Below are positions 9,020 to 19,252 of a stretch of DNA of 64,000 nt, one piece after another. The notes under the pieces were generated by a model. The model was not told where the DNA came from. It saw only the letters and a list, made by a program, of their open reading frames with translations, and did not search any database. A program made the position numbers and the translations under genes. Positions within the stretch are counted from its first letter, which is position 1; each line of letters begins with the position of its first letter. Origin of the DNA: Edwardsiella anguillarum ET080813 (GTDB taxonomy: Bacteria > Pseudomonadota > Gammaproteobacteria > Enterobacterales > Enterobacteriaceae); contig NZ_CP006664.1 in NCBI RefSeq assembly GCF_000264765.2, forward strand, positions 558,001 to 622,000. Direction: 5' to 3'.

Positions 9020-11589
9020 TCTTACACTCCACGATGGGTAGTTGATCCGCCGGCAGCTGCAGCGCCGAAGAGAGCGAGGCGCATGGCCGCCCCTCAGACA
9101 GCAGGGTAATCGCCCCGGTGGGGTGCAGCTGCAGCATAAATAGGCCGCTCTGTATCCGCTGTACCCCAACGCAGCCGGCCCCCTCACAGCGCAGTTGATC
9201 CACCCCATTGCCCTGCTGCCGGACCCGTATGGCCTGATTGCGCACCGGCAATACCGCGCGCGTGGTATCGACCAAACGCCCGGGCAGCAGATCGATCTGC
9301 TGCTGATAACGCGACTGATGGTTGTCAAAGACACGGCTCCCGCCAATCAGCCGCTCATCCAGCTGGTAACGGCTGTAGGCCGGCAGGGCGATGATTTTCC
9401 CCCCGCCCTCCGTGTAGTAGCGGGTCATCCCGCTGCTCTGCTCTTTCAGCGCCACCGACACCGCCCCTTTCTCCTCTGCCGGCAGGCGCAGAAAAGCCTG
9501 TTGACTCAGCGCATCCGGCCGCTGAAACGATATCCCGTCTGAGGCGATCAGCTGGCTGGACTGCACATCGAGGCTGCCGGCTGCACCCGACTGATCGCTG
9601 GCCAGATAGACCTGCGCACGGACATCCGCGTTGCCCCGGTATTGCGCACCGGCCGAGAAGGTGCTCTGCGCGCCGCTGTCGGAGAACTGCTGGCCACCCT
9701 GCAGGTTAACCAGCCACGCCTCCGCCAGACTCTGGCTATAGTTCAGGGTGTTCTGGCTGCGCCAGCGACCCGCGTTTTGCTGCGAGTAGTAGCTGCTGGC
9801 CTGCAGGCTGCCTATCGGCACCGAGAGCCCCACCGAGGCGCTCCAGAGGTCGTTCCGGGCGTAGTTGAGGCTGGCGGTGAGATTGATATTCCAGGGTAAG
9901 CGGCTGAACAGCGACAGCGTATAGTATTGGCTCCGCTGGGACTGCTCGCGGAAAAACTGGTAGCCAAGCTGCAGCGTATGGTCCTGATGCAGGGCTACGC
10001 TGTAGTTGGCCAGCAGGTTTTCGCGGTTGGTCGACGTGCCGGGGAGCTGGTCCAGATAGTCCGGGATCAGGCTGGGCTGCAGCACGTCGTCAGGCTCCAC
10101 CGCGCCCGGCAGGGTGCGGACGAAGGGACGCTCGCGCTGACGGTAGCGCTCACGGGTGTATTGCAGCGAGAGCGGGTAGTAGGTGGCGACCAGATCGCTC
10201 TTCTGATACCCCTGGCTGCCCAGGGTCTGCAGCAGCGATAGGGTGAGGCTGCTGCTGCGGATATCAGCCCCCAAGGTGCCCAGAAACTCACGGTCGGCAT
10301 AGCCGGTCAGCCCAGACAGGCTGACGATATCGCCCAGCGGTACCGTGACGCCCAGCTCGCCCATCCAGGCGTTACCGTAATAGGCATGATCGTCCAGGCG
10401 TCCGACGCTGAGGTGGGTGCTGACCCCCTCCAGGGTCGGGCCATCGTTGACCAGCAGCAGGGACTGGTCGGAAAACAGCTCATCATTCAACCCCTTGATG
10501 ACAACTCGTGCCTGATAGATCCCCGTCGGCAGGCTTTGGTAGGCAAGCTCCCCCATGCCGGCGTTGACGCCGCGGCGCAGCAGCAGTTTATCGTCGCGCC
10601 ACACCTCCAGCACCCCCGGCAGCGGGGCGTAGTAGGTGTAATGGCGATCGTTCTGGCTCCGCACCTGCATCTCCGCGGAGTTACCGAGCAGGAGGCCGGT
10701 CATCTGACTGTTTTTAAACAGGCTGCGCTGCGCCGAGGGGTTAAAGTCGTAGCTGTTGTCGACCGCGCCCAGCTGTGCCTTGAACCACTGGTATTGATAG
10801 ACATAGTTCAGCGCATTGATGCCATAGTCCCGGTCGGTGACGTAGGCATCGTATTTCAGAAAGCCGCCGGGCAGCCCCCACAGGCCATAGTCGCGGGCAT
10901 AGAGGCTGTTGCCCTGATTCGCATAGCGGTTGGCAAAGAGGCTGGCATGGTTGACCAGCACCTTTTTTCCCCCATCTCCCTGCAGATATTCAACCTGGCG
11001 CGTCTCGCGGGCAAAGTAGGCGGGGGCAAAGAAAAGACGGACCTGACGCGCATAATAGTCGATCACGACGGCCATCCCCTCGCTGCTGAGGACACAGGTC
11101 GCCCGGCTGCCCTTACAGCGGCTGTCGTGGGCCACCCCGGCCGCAAACTGTCGGGCCACCTCGTCTGCCTGTTTCTGGCTCAGCCCGGCGCGGGATAAAA
11201 ACGCCGCCACCGCGGCGCTGTCGTCGATACGCACGCTATCCAGGGCAAGCTCCCCCTTCAAAGCGGGCCTCATCCACCTGGGGGATCACCAGGGTAATCG
11301 CCATCGGGCTGGGGGTCAGGATTTTGCCGTAGCGGGAGCGGGCCAGCGGGACCCCGGAAGCCAGCGACATGCCATGCGCCATGGCCAGCGTCGCATTGTT
11401 CTGTGCCAGCGTCATATCATTGTGTGCCAGCGTCTGGGTGGCGACAGCGCCCTGCGCCAGCCCACGGTGATTGCTGGCCAGCGTATCTGTCGGAAGGGAG
11501 GGCGCCGCCCAGGCAGCGCCTGCGAGCAGACCGGTAACCGGTAATATTTTTATGATGGTAATCTGGAAACTCGTCATGGTCATCTTCAT
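9012..11589 (-). pseudogene. outer membrane fimbrial usher, split by a one-base frameshift
   Basis: An outer-membrane usher of the alternate (CfaC/TcfC-like) type in two overlapping frames. The N-terminal frame runs from about 11589 (ATG candidates also at 11583 and 11577) to a stop at 11236, and carries a signal peptide and the start of the periplasmic domain. The rest of the domain and the beta-barrel continue in another frame from about 11273 to 9012. The two join if one base is removed from the five-G tract (forward C run 11252-11256): the frame then reads through DEARFEG into ELALDSVRIDD. Joined, the protein is about 855 residues, normal for an usher. As given, only a 118-residue fragment would be made. 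Sequencing error, slippage-based phase variation or true inactivation are all possible. Confidence 0.8.
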
Positions 11590-11660
11590 CTTCAAGCCGG
11601 GTGACACCCTGTCAGGCGCGTTAACGCAGGCTGCTGTCTGACAGACGATGGGTAATTTCC

Positions 11661-12365
11661 TTATCTGGCCGGGCGCAGGGCAATCTCCTTTTTATACTGG
11701 TCAGCAAGGTCAAAAAAGGTCACCTTACCCCGGCTCAGATCGGCAGTGGCCGGGACAGTAATCTGCTTGTCATTGCCGGGGAGTAAGATGGCTTCGCTGT
11801 AGCAGGAGCCACTGTCGGCTTTCCTGTCTGCGGCGGGACAGACATCCAGGATCAGGCGCAATACCTTATTGGTCGGGTTACTGAAGTTAATCTTCTGGTT
11901 ACTTAGCCAGGCGTGTGGCTCTCCGGTAATACGCTGGCTGCCGGGGATCAGATACCACGACTTATAGCCAATGGCGATGGCGACATTGCTTTTTTCGCCC
12001 TGCTCCTGCTGGCGTAAACTGTCGGGAATAAAGCTGACGCCAATAATACGGTCGTGCGGGGTAATTTGAGCGGTACGGATAACCGAGACGCGTAATTCCC
12101 CCTTAGCGTCAATAACGATATCCATCGGATCAATATAGAGCGGCCATGTTAAAAAATCATCCGTGGAGAGCGCGCTCTCCTGATAACGCCCATTCCCCGC
12201 ACGCTGTAATTCGCTTAATGAGACCGCAAGGTAAACCGGCTCGTCATCCGGGTTTTTTAAGGTAAAGTAACGGCTGTTTTCACTGTCCACCTTAAACATG
12301 GAATCAACGGTGAAGGCATAGGCATGATTGATGATAAATAAGAATGGCAGGATCCACTTGTACAT
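11661..12365 (-). CDS. periplasmic fimbrial chaperone (alternate chaperone-usher family)
   Basis: A 234-residue exported protein. The ATG at 12365 has AGGGTGA about 7 nt upstream and opens a short signal peptide ending HAYA; an in-frame GTG three codons earlier is less likely. The body has the two-domain immunoglobulin-like pattern: an N-terminal domain with YFTLKNPDDEPVYLAVSLSEL, a basic strand region around RVSVIRTAQI, and a second domain with INFSNPTNKVLRLILDVCP. It lies between the pilin and usher genes. Two cysteines in the C-terminal domain probably form a disulfide. It would fold and cap pilin subunits before delivery to the usher. Confidence 0.75.
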   Translation of the reverse strand: MYKWILPFLFIINHAYAFTVDSMFKVDSENSRYFTLKNPDDEPVYLAVSLSELQRAGNGRYQESALSTDDFLTWPLYIDPMDIVIDAKGELRVSVIRTAQITPHDRIIGVSFIPDSLRQQEQGEKSNVAIAIGYKSWYLIPGSQRITGEPHAWLSNQKINFSNPTNKVLRLILDVCPAADRKADSGSCYSEAILLPGNDKQITVPATADLSRGKVTFFDLADQYKKEIALRPAR

Positions 12366-12451
12366 TGAAATCACCCTGGAGACAGCGACAAATTATCCGG
12401 CGATATATTCATCACCGGATAGCATTACATACTGGAAATAGAATTTAATGA

Positions 12452-13024
12452 TTAAGGCGCAGCAACCAAATCAACCGCGAAAACCACCGGCGTGGTAAAG
12501 CTGACGCTGCTGCCGGCATCATAGCCATCACGGGTTACTTTCGCGTACAGGCCGAGGCTGATGGGACGGTCGTTGCCAGGGTCGACAACGTTAATGGCGT
12601 TTGCGCTGCCCACCTTGAGCGCATCATTGTTGAGGGTGATCAGGATCTGGTTATCCCCGGGCGCGGCCGCGGTGTCCTGCAAAGCCAGCTGACGGCTCCC
12701 CTTAAACCCGACGGCGATGGGAGCAGAGGCCAGATAGGCGTTGATACCGTTAATATTGCTATCGGATTGGATATAAAAGGTGACGGGAGAAGAGGTGGTC
12801 AATGTCAGCTTGTTGTCGTTTGTGTCAACCGCGGTGGTAAGCGTCTGGGGGGCGGGAATAAAATCGGCCCCCAGGGCATCGACGAACTTCCAGTCGGAGG
12901 CTAACCTCTGGGCGGGAATGGTCCCCTGCCAGGTAAAGGTCAGCTGACCGTTAGTGACCACGGCAGAGGCATACAGGGGGGCAGCCAACAGTGCGGCTAA
13001 GGCCAGTTTTTTTGTGAAAGACAT
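12452..13024 (-). CDS. major fimbrial subunit (pilin)
   Basis: A 190-residue exported protein, first gene of the operon. The ATG has GGAG 8 nt upstream. The signal peptide ends at LYASA (about residue 20), followed by a mature beta-rich protein with no cysteines. It is rich in Thr, Asn and Ala, with LTFTWQGTIPAQ near the mature N-terminus and a C-terminal strand VSFTTPVVFAVDLVAAP. The absence of the type 1 pilin cysteine pair agrees with an alternate (alpha/CS1-like or related) fimbria rather than FimA. An 87-base gap separates it from the chaperone gene. The exact fimbrial class is not resolved. Confidence 0.75.
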   Translation of the reverse strand: MSFTKKLALAALLAAPLYASAVVTNGQLTFTWQGTIPAQRLASDWKFVDALGADFIPAPQTLTTAVDTNDNKLTLTTSSPVTFYIQSDSNINGINAYLASAPIAVGFKGSRQLALQDTAAAPGDNQILITLNNDALKVGSANAINVVDPGNDRPISLGLYAKVTRDGYDAGSSVSFTTPVVFAVDLVAAP

Positions 13025-13497
13025 TTTATCTACTCCATATTTAGCACTTGGGATAATATAAATTGATTTTATTCACTGATAACCCTCAACCAACGTTCTA
13101 CGTTAATTTAAACGTTCGTTTCATGGCTTGATAAAGCTAAACTGGGCAGGCGCCCTCATACTGATATTATGAGGCCGATAAAGTAAGTGTATATATTAAA
13201 TTATTTATATTATATCAGCAGACAGAAACTATTGCTATGGACGTCGACACCCCCAACACCATCATATTGATTATTAACACATATAGCCATTTTTATCATC
13301 AACCCTCCAGTATTGTTGACGCCATAATCTTTCATAATTATGGTATTTCCGATATGGGAACAATGCCTATATTTTTTTATTTTTTAATATGTCACGTTAG
13401 TTATATCGGCATAAGCACTCAGACAGATGCATCATAAATAAGCGCGATAAACTCTTCAGAATGGAAACGATATTTATGAGTTTGATATAATAATGAG
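13025..13497. other. AT-rich upstream region of the fimbrial operon
   Basis: About 470 bases of AT-rich DNA between the pilin start and the IS2-like remnant. It must hold the operon promoter and looks like an H-NS target. A perfect 7-bp inverted repeat (CCTCATA, 7-base loop, TATGAGG) lies at 13154-13174. A 66-codon plus-strand frame at 13237-13437 has no good ribosome binding site and I do not call it. Confidence 0.5.
13154..13174. repeat. inverted repeat upstream of the pilin gene
   Basis: CCTCATA / TATGAGG, separated by 7 bases and 130 bases upstream of the pilin start. It is a candidate operator or a transcript hairpin. Confidence 0.4.
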
Positions 13498-14160
13498 AAT
13501 ACTATAGGCAATATTGATTTTTACGCAGGATACCCCACTCACGGCGATAGCCATGACTCGGCATATCGCTGATAATATCGAGGATGTCCGACAGGATTTC
13601 AGCGTCTGCTTCGTCATTACGCCGGTTACAACGCCTCTCCTGCCAATCAGGCAGAACGTTTAATCCATAGTGATAGCTGCGCACGCGACACGCTTACGGT
13701 GCGCTGACCTGTGCCATTCCCCATCCTTTGGCAGCAAGGGCGCGTACGCTATCCATTTTCGCGACTGACCGTACTCCACGGTCTCTTTGAGGATCTCAGC
13801 CTCCATCGCCTTCTTATCCAGAAGGCGCTGTAGCTCCCAAATCTGTGTTAGTTCAGCTGCAGTCTCAGAGGCAGGAACGACGTCCTCTCCAGCCGCAACG
13901 GCAGTGAGGTTGCCTTCCTTATATTACTTCTTCCACTTCAATAGCAGACTGGGCTGAATACCGTGCAGACGTGCGACGTGAGAGACATTCGTGCCTGGCT
14001 CCATCATCTGCTGGATAATGGCGATGTTCTCCTGAGGCGTCTTACGTTTACGGACAGGATCCCGGCCATCTCAACATTGGCGTTGGTGTTAGACATATAT
14101 TCAAGCCTATCTCTTATCTGGAGATACAGCTACTGTCTGGTGTTTCAGGGGGCGACTACA
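13498..14160 (-). mobile_element. IS2-like (IS3 family) insertion sequence remnant
   Basis: Read on the minus strand from 14160, a terminal repeat (TGTAGTCGCCCCCTGAAACA) is followed by an IS2 InsC-like Orf[53 protein letters not shown]. It continues towards an IS2 InsD-like OrfB start (MPSHGYRREWGILRKNQ), which breaks off near 13502. A TAA interrupts OrfA where a Gln codon is expected between KK and YKEG, and OrfA and OrfB are shifted relative to each other. Roughly half of the element is missing. It marks the right border of the fimbrial block and is not active. Confidence 0.82.
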
Positions 14161-14428
14161 GCAGCCAAGTAAATTAACTTGTTCATCGTATCCTTAACTC
14201 TTTTTCATATTATTGACTGATGGGTAACCCGCGCGTTGCCGTCATGATACCCAGGCCATAGCGCATTGACGCCACACAGCGCCGACGCCGGTGCGATCGG
14301 AGGCCGCCGCTGGCATAGAGATATACTACGCGGGCTAAAGTTTCATTTTATTACGCACCTTCACAAAATCACATCAAATAGAAATCAAGCGAAAGAGATG
14401 AAAAGAAAGGATGGCGCCATCACATAAG
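14161..14428. other. intergenic region between IS remnant and DJ-1 gene
   Basis: No gene seen. Mixed composition, with an AT-rich stretch near 14340-14420 before the terminator of the DJ-1 gene. Confidence 0.45.
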
Positions 14429-14462
14429 CAAAAAAAACGGTATCTCCCGTAGGCGATACCGT
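14429..14462 (-). terminator. rho-independent terminator after the DJ-1 gene
   Basis: On the minus strand ACGGTATC, a 10-base loop and GATACCGT are followed by eight or nine T residues. This closes the kbaY/DJ-1 end of the catabolic block. Confidence 0.85.
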
Positions 14463-14498
14463 CGCAGTAAAATAACCCCCAAAACCTTCGGCAATCGA

Positions 14499-15080
14499 TC
14501 AATATTCCGTTAACGGCCAGCGACGAAAATAGATATGGCTGGCCTGAGCATCTACCTTGGCAACGTTGTCTGCCAATAAATGGCGGGCGACGGTAAAGGC
14601 AAACTCAAAACTGACGCCCAGTCCCTTGGCCGAGATGAAGCGGCCATCGACCACCACGTCCCTATCCACATACTCGCCGTCGGCGAAACGCTCGGCCAGC
14701 TTGTCTCCGGTGCTGTAGCGCCGCCCCTCAAGCAGGCCATGGGCGGCCAGCACTTTGGCACCGGAGGAGCACAGCGCGCAGATATATTTATCTGCCGCAA
14801 TGTGGCGGCGTAAAAAGGCGACCACGTTGGCGCTGGCGTTAAGGCGGTCGGTGCCCTGCGGCCCGCCCGGCATCATCACCGCGTCGTACAGCGTCTCCAG
14901 GCGATCGGCCAGCAGCGCATCGGCCCGGATAGGGGTTTCAAAATAGCTGTTCAACGCCAGGCTCTCCTCGCAGGAGAGGATCTCCACCTGAATATCCAGG
15001 CGACGCATGATGTCGATAAACACCACCGCCTCACCCTCTTCAAACCCGTGTGCCAACAGGACGGCAACCCGTTTCGTCAT
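14499..15080 (-). CDS. DJ-1/PfpI family protein
   Basis: A 193-residue class I glutamine-amidotransferase-like protein of the DJ-1/YajL/PfpI type. The nucleophile elbow is ALC-SSG with Cys104, and the partner Glu15 lies in GFEEGE. A strong site, GGAG, lies 8 nt before the ATG. Members act as deglycases/glyoxalases, chaperones or hydrolases, and the precise activity cannot be read. It starts 12 bases after the kbaY stop and shares its terminator, so it is likely co-transcribed. A role in dealing with reactive aldehydes or ketones from the aldolase pathway is plausible but inferred only from position. Confidence 0.85.
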   Translation of the reverse strand: MTKRVAVLLAHGFEEGEAVVFIDIMRRLDIQVEILSCEESLALNSYFETPIRADALLADRLETLYDAVMMPGGPQGTDRLNASANVVAFLRRHIAADKYICALCSSGAKVLAAHGLLEGRRYSTGDKLAERFADGEYVDRDVVVDGRFISAKGLGVSFEFAFTVARHLLADNVAKVDAQASHIYFRRWPLTEY

Positions 15081-15092
15081 GCTCAGTGCTCC

Positions 15093-15965
<873 letters not shown>

Positions 15966-15996
15966 TCATCTGCTTTCATTTAATCATTAAAACAAA
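15966..15996. promoter_or_regulatory. putative AgaR-type operator before kbaY
   Basis: A TGCTTTCATTT motif followed by AT-rich sequence with further TTTC-like elements, about 20-45 bases upstream of kbaY. It resembles the T/C-rich sites bound by AgaR in E. coli. This is inference from pattern only. Confidence 0.4.
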
Positions 15997-16046
15997 ATAA
16001 AGAAAACATTCAAAAGATAATAAAAGTGTGACATTGACCGGCGAAA

Positions 16047-17537
16047 CTAAAAGTAAAGATCCATTTTCGAACTGTAGCAGGTCACGCCCTTGCGCAGCAG
16101 GTTGTTTTTTGGCCGTTCAGCGCGTCCCGTCAGGCTCTCCAGCAGCCACTGCCAGGGCCGCTGGCGCTGCAGGCGGCGGCTCAGGGGGCCCTGCGCCTTG
16201 GTATAGTCGTGCAGGAACAGCGCCACGCTCTCGCCGGTCTCCTGACAGCCCAGGAGCTGCACGCCGATCGCGTCGATCCGGTGCGAAAAGTCGCCCCGCT
16301 CCACCGGCAGCGGCAGCGACGCCGCCTGCCACAGCCCGCTTTGCGGCGCACTGTACAGCGCGATATTCAGCGCGCGCAGCGACCAAAAGCTGCTGGCCGG
16401 CCCGCTGTAGTTGTCCACCAGACGGGCATCATCGGCAAACAGCCCCTGGGTCGGTGCGCCGGCCCGCATCGCCCCGTTGGCGATAAAGTAGCGCAGCGTC
16501 ACCTCCAGCGCCCGTCGCGCGCAGCCCAGGCTGTGCGCCGTCGGCGCCTGGCTGGCCTCCGCCAGCAGCGGCGCGGCGGCGGCCAGTCGATAGCAGGCGC
16601 TGCGTCCGAAGAAGGCGATCCCCTGGGGGGTAATCAGGTGACGGTAGCCGTCGTTAAACTGGCGCAGGGCGTCGTGAATAAAGCCCCGATCAAGCTGCGG
16701 ATCGATCTGATCCAGCCAGTACAGGGAGTAGTGGAATCCCCAGGCGTTGTAGTAGTCATAGTTACCCCGCGCGCCGTCGCGGAACCATCCTTCGCCGACA
16801 TAGAATGCCTTGATGCGCTGATACTTTTGCTGGTCTATCTCCCCTTCGCCGCTCAGATCACACAGCACCGCCTCTACCGTCAGGCCGAACAGGTGCCAGT
16901 TGTTGTCCACCGTTTGACGGGTCGGCACCTGACGAAACCAGGTCAGGATCTGCGCGCGCCCGCGCGTGTCGAAGCGCGACCAGACCCACGTCTTGCTCAG
17001 CCACAGCGCCAGCGCCAGATCGGCGCTCTCGCAGATGCGCTGATCGTAGTCGTGCAGCGTGCCCCAATAGCCGGGATGCGCCGGATCGGTGCCGGCCAGA
17101 AACGCCCGGCTCAGCATCTCGGCAATGTCCCAGCGCTGTCCGTTCAGCCCCGTCAAGACGCCGTCCCGGCCCTGCGCCGCCGCACTGTGCAGCCAGGTCG
17201 CCAGGGTCGGTAGCACCCGGCTGCACCCCTCCATGGCGTCGGTGCGGGCATTCTGCTGGCTGGGACGGCCGGGGTAGTAGGCGTGGGTATAATCCCACAC
17301 CGCGTAGTGGTCGAACGCCTCCGCCACGTAGCGCACCAGCGTGTCGCACTGGCGCTCCAGCGGCTGGCTATCGTCGGCAAAGCAGGCGCGCAGGGCGGCG
17401 TCGTTGCGGGTATAGGCGCGTTTACGCCAGCGCAGGCGGATCAGACGCTCGCGCAGCAGACGCAGGTACATCTGCGCATCGGGGTGCTCATAGGGAATGA
17501 TCGGACGCGGTGCGCCCTCGATTTTCTTCTGCGCCAT
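16047..17537 (-). CDS. DUF2264 family protein, probable carbohydrate-active enzyme
   Basis: A 496-residue protein without a signal peptide or membrane helices, so cytoplasmic. The start at 17537 (MAQKKIEGAPRP) has AGGAG 5 nt upstream; the longer frame lacks such a site. It is Trp/Tyr-rich, with WDYTHAYYPGRPSQQNARTDAMEG, LALWLSKTW, VDNNWHLFGL, YNAWGFHYSLYW and FFGRSACYR. This is the DUF2264 pattern, an (alpha/alpha)-barrel-type family found with glycan-degradation genes; I recall links to glucuronidase-type activity but cannot verify this. The lone location between the sulfatase and kbaY suggests a step on an imported uronate-containing fragment. The Arg-rich C-terminal 60 residues are less typical. 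Function unknown. Confidence 0.8.
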   Translation of the reverse strand: MAQKKIEGAPRPIIPYEHPDAQMYLRLLRERLIRLRWRKRAYTRNDAALRACFADDSQPLERQCDTLVRYVAEAFDHYAVWDYTHAYYPGRPSQQNARTDAMEGCSRVLPTLATWLHSAAAQGRDGVLTGLNGQRWDIAEMLSRAFLAGTDPAHPGYWGTLHDYDQRICESADLALALWLSKTWVWSRFDTRGRAQILTWFRQVPTRQTVDNNWHLFGLTVEAVLCDLSGEGEIDQQKYQRIKAFYVGEGWFRDGARGNYDYYNAWGFHYSLYWLDQIDPQLDRGFIHDALRQFNDGYRHLITPQGIAFFGRSACYRLAAAAPLLAEASQAPTAHSLGCARRALEVTLRYFIANGAMRAGAPTQGLFADDARLVDNYSGPASSFWSLRALNIALYSAPQSGLWQAASLPLPVERGDFSHRIDAIGVQLLGCQETGESVALFLHDYTKAQGPLSRRLQRQRPWQWLLESLTGRAERPKNNLLRKGVTCYSSKMDLYF

Positions 17538-17606
17538 GCAGACTCCTCCGCTCAGAAAAAAGTCAAAAAAAGGGCAGCGCATACGGCGCTGCCCCGCTCA
17601 GGCCCC

Positions 17607-19238
17607 TCAGCTGCGGGCCGACTGCTCCAGAATATGGTAGCGATCCTGTCCCCAGGCGACCGGCTTGGGCTTGGTCTTGATCCAGTCGTGGTAGGCCGCC
17701 TTCATCTCGGCCACCCGCTGCGGATACTTGGCTGCCAGATCCTGGGACTCCGCCGGGTCGAGGCGATCGTTGAACAGCTGCACCCGATTGCTGCCGTCGT
17801 CATAGAAGTAGAGCGTCCACTCCCCGTCGCGTACCGCCCAGGAGGAGGGCGAGAGCTTCTCCAGGTTGGGATTCTTCGGCGGCATCGGCGCCTCATAGGT
17901 GATCCACTTCCAGTAGTCGAACCAGAACGGCTGGTTCTCCTCGCTGTAGTGCTTGGCGCCCGGCCCCGCCCAGAACAGGTAGCGGTGCGGTGACGTCTGC
18001 GCCTTACCGCTCAGCTGCGGTAGGATGTCGCGTCCGTCCACCTTCATGGCATCGGGAATGGTGATCCCGGCGGCCTTCAGCGCCGTGGGCAGAATGTCGA
18101 TGGCGCTGACCATCACGTTGCTCTGGGTGCCGGCGGGGATATGCTTCGGCCAGTAGGCGACGAACGGCACGTGCACACCGCCGTTGAACATCTGCCCCTT
18201 GAAGCCGCGATCCATGCCGTTGAGTGGCATCGGCGACTCGTGCACCGCTCCGTTATCGGAGATGAAGAAGATCAGGGTGTTATCCAGCTCCCCCAGCGCC
18301 TTCAGGCGTTCGATAATCTGCCCAATGCCCTCGTCGGCGGCGTTGACGGCGGCGAAATACTTGTCCGCCTCGGCGTTGCCGGTATGGAATTTATCCATAT
18401 AGCGGGCCGGTGAGGCCTGCTCCAGCGGAATATGGGGAACGCTGTAGGCCAGGCTGATGAAGAAGGGCTTGCCCTGATGATCGTCGAGAAACTTCAGCGT
18501 CTCGTTGGTCAGGTTATGGGTCAGGTAGCCCGGCGCGGCAATATTCTTGCCATTCTGCCAAATCGCCGGCGAGTTCCACAGCGCCGCGCCGGAGGCGTAG
18601 TAGCTGTAGGAGTAATCGAAGCCGCGCGACTCCGGGCCATAGCCCGGCGCGCTGACGGAGATCATGTTGTCGTGATAGTCGCGGGTCTGATCGGCCTTAT
18701 CGACAAAGTTCTTCTTATCGATGCGGGCGTTGTGCCACTTGCCGATATTGGCGGTGGCGTAGCCGTTTTCCTGGAACAGCGCCGGCAGCAGCGTGATGTC
18801 CAGCGGAACGCCGAGCATGGCATCGTCGTTGCTGTAGGTGCCGAAGCTGGCCGGATAGCGCCCGGTGAAGATACCGGCGCGCGACGGGCCGCACACCGGA
18901 TGGGCGACAAAGGCGTTGGTCATTTTCACGCCCTGATTCGCCAGCTGGGCCACGTTGGGCATCGCCCGGCGCGCCGCATCGATCATCTTGTCCAGATCGC
19001 CCTGGTAGCGCGCGGCCACCGGACGTTTGCCCAGCGCCTGGGTATCCAGCGCATCCAGCGCAAAGTCCAGCTGACCGGTGCCCAGATCGTCCATAATCAC
19101 CAGCAGGACATTGGGGCGGCTGTCGGTCGCAGCGGCGGCGGCCGACACCGCCGACGCTGACGCTGACGAGGCACCGCACAAACAGGCAGCGGCCACCAGC
19201 CCTGCCAACTGCTTCTTCTTGCTACTGAAAAACGTCAT
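17607..19238 (-). CDS. periplasmic type I sulfatase (Cys-type)
   Basis: A 543-residue exported arylsulfatase-family enzyme. It has an N-terminal signal peptide (about residues 1-30), the nucleotide-phosphatase-like metal site start NVLLVIMDDLGTG, and the sulfatase signature CGPSRAGIFTGRYP with Cys116. This Cys is the residue converted to formylglycine. Further on come IGKWHNARI, FFISLAYSVPHIPL and FFISDNGAVHESP. The start with CGGAG 6 nt upstream is at 19238. The gene for its maturase lies 14 bases upstream on the same strand. The substrate is not readable; the Aga genes around it suggest a sulfated amino sugar or uronate residue. Asp-Asp in MDDLG and DNG are the expected calcium ligands. Confidence 0.92.
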   Translation of the reverse strand: MTFFSSKKKQLAGLVAAACLCGASSASASAVSAAAAATDSRPNVLLVIMDDLGTGQLDFALDALDTQALGKRPVAARYQGDLDKMIDAARRAMPNVAQLANQGVKMTNAFVAHPVCGPSRAGIFTGRYPASFGTYSNDDAMLGVPLDITLLPALFQENGYATANIGKWHNARIDKKNFVDKADQTRDYHDNMISVSAPGYGPESRGFDYSYSYYASGAALWNSPAIWQNGKNIAAPGYLTHNLTNETLKFLDDHQGKPFFISLAYSVPHIPLEQASPARYMDKFHTGNAEADKYFAAVNAADEGIGQIIERLKALGELDNTLIFFISDNGAVHESPMPLNGMDRGFKGQMFNGGVHVPFVAYWPKHIPAGTQSNVMVSAIDILPTALKAAGITIPDAMKVDGRDILPQLSGKAQTSPHRYLFWAGPGAKHYSEENQPFWFDYWKWITYEAPMPPKNPNLEKLSPSSWAVRDGEWTLYFYDDGSNRVQLFNDRLDPAESQDLAAKYPQRVAEMKAAYHDWIKTKPKPVAWGQDRYHILEQSARS

Positions 19239-19252
19239 TGCCAACTCCGTTG

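Noticed and set aside
11342-11484. Regular short repeats suggesting a CRISPR-like array
   Set aside because: Spacing is always a multiple of three and lies in the usher frame; repeat units are only 6-8 bases. It is a protein repeat.
13237-13437. 66-codon plus-strand frame upstream of the pilin gene, possible small regulator
   Set aside because: No Shine-Dalgarno sequence and no HTH pattern; looks like open AT-rich promoter DNA.
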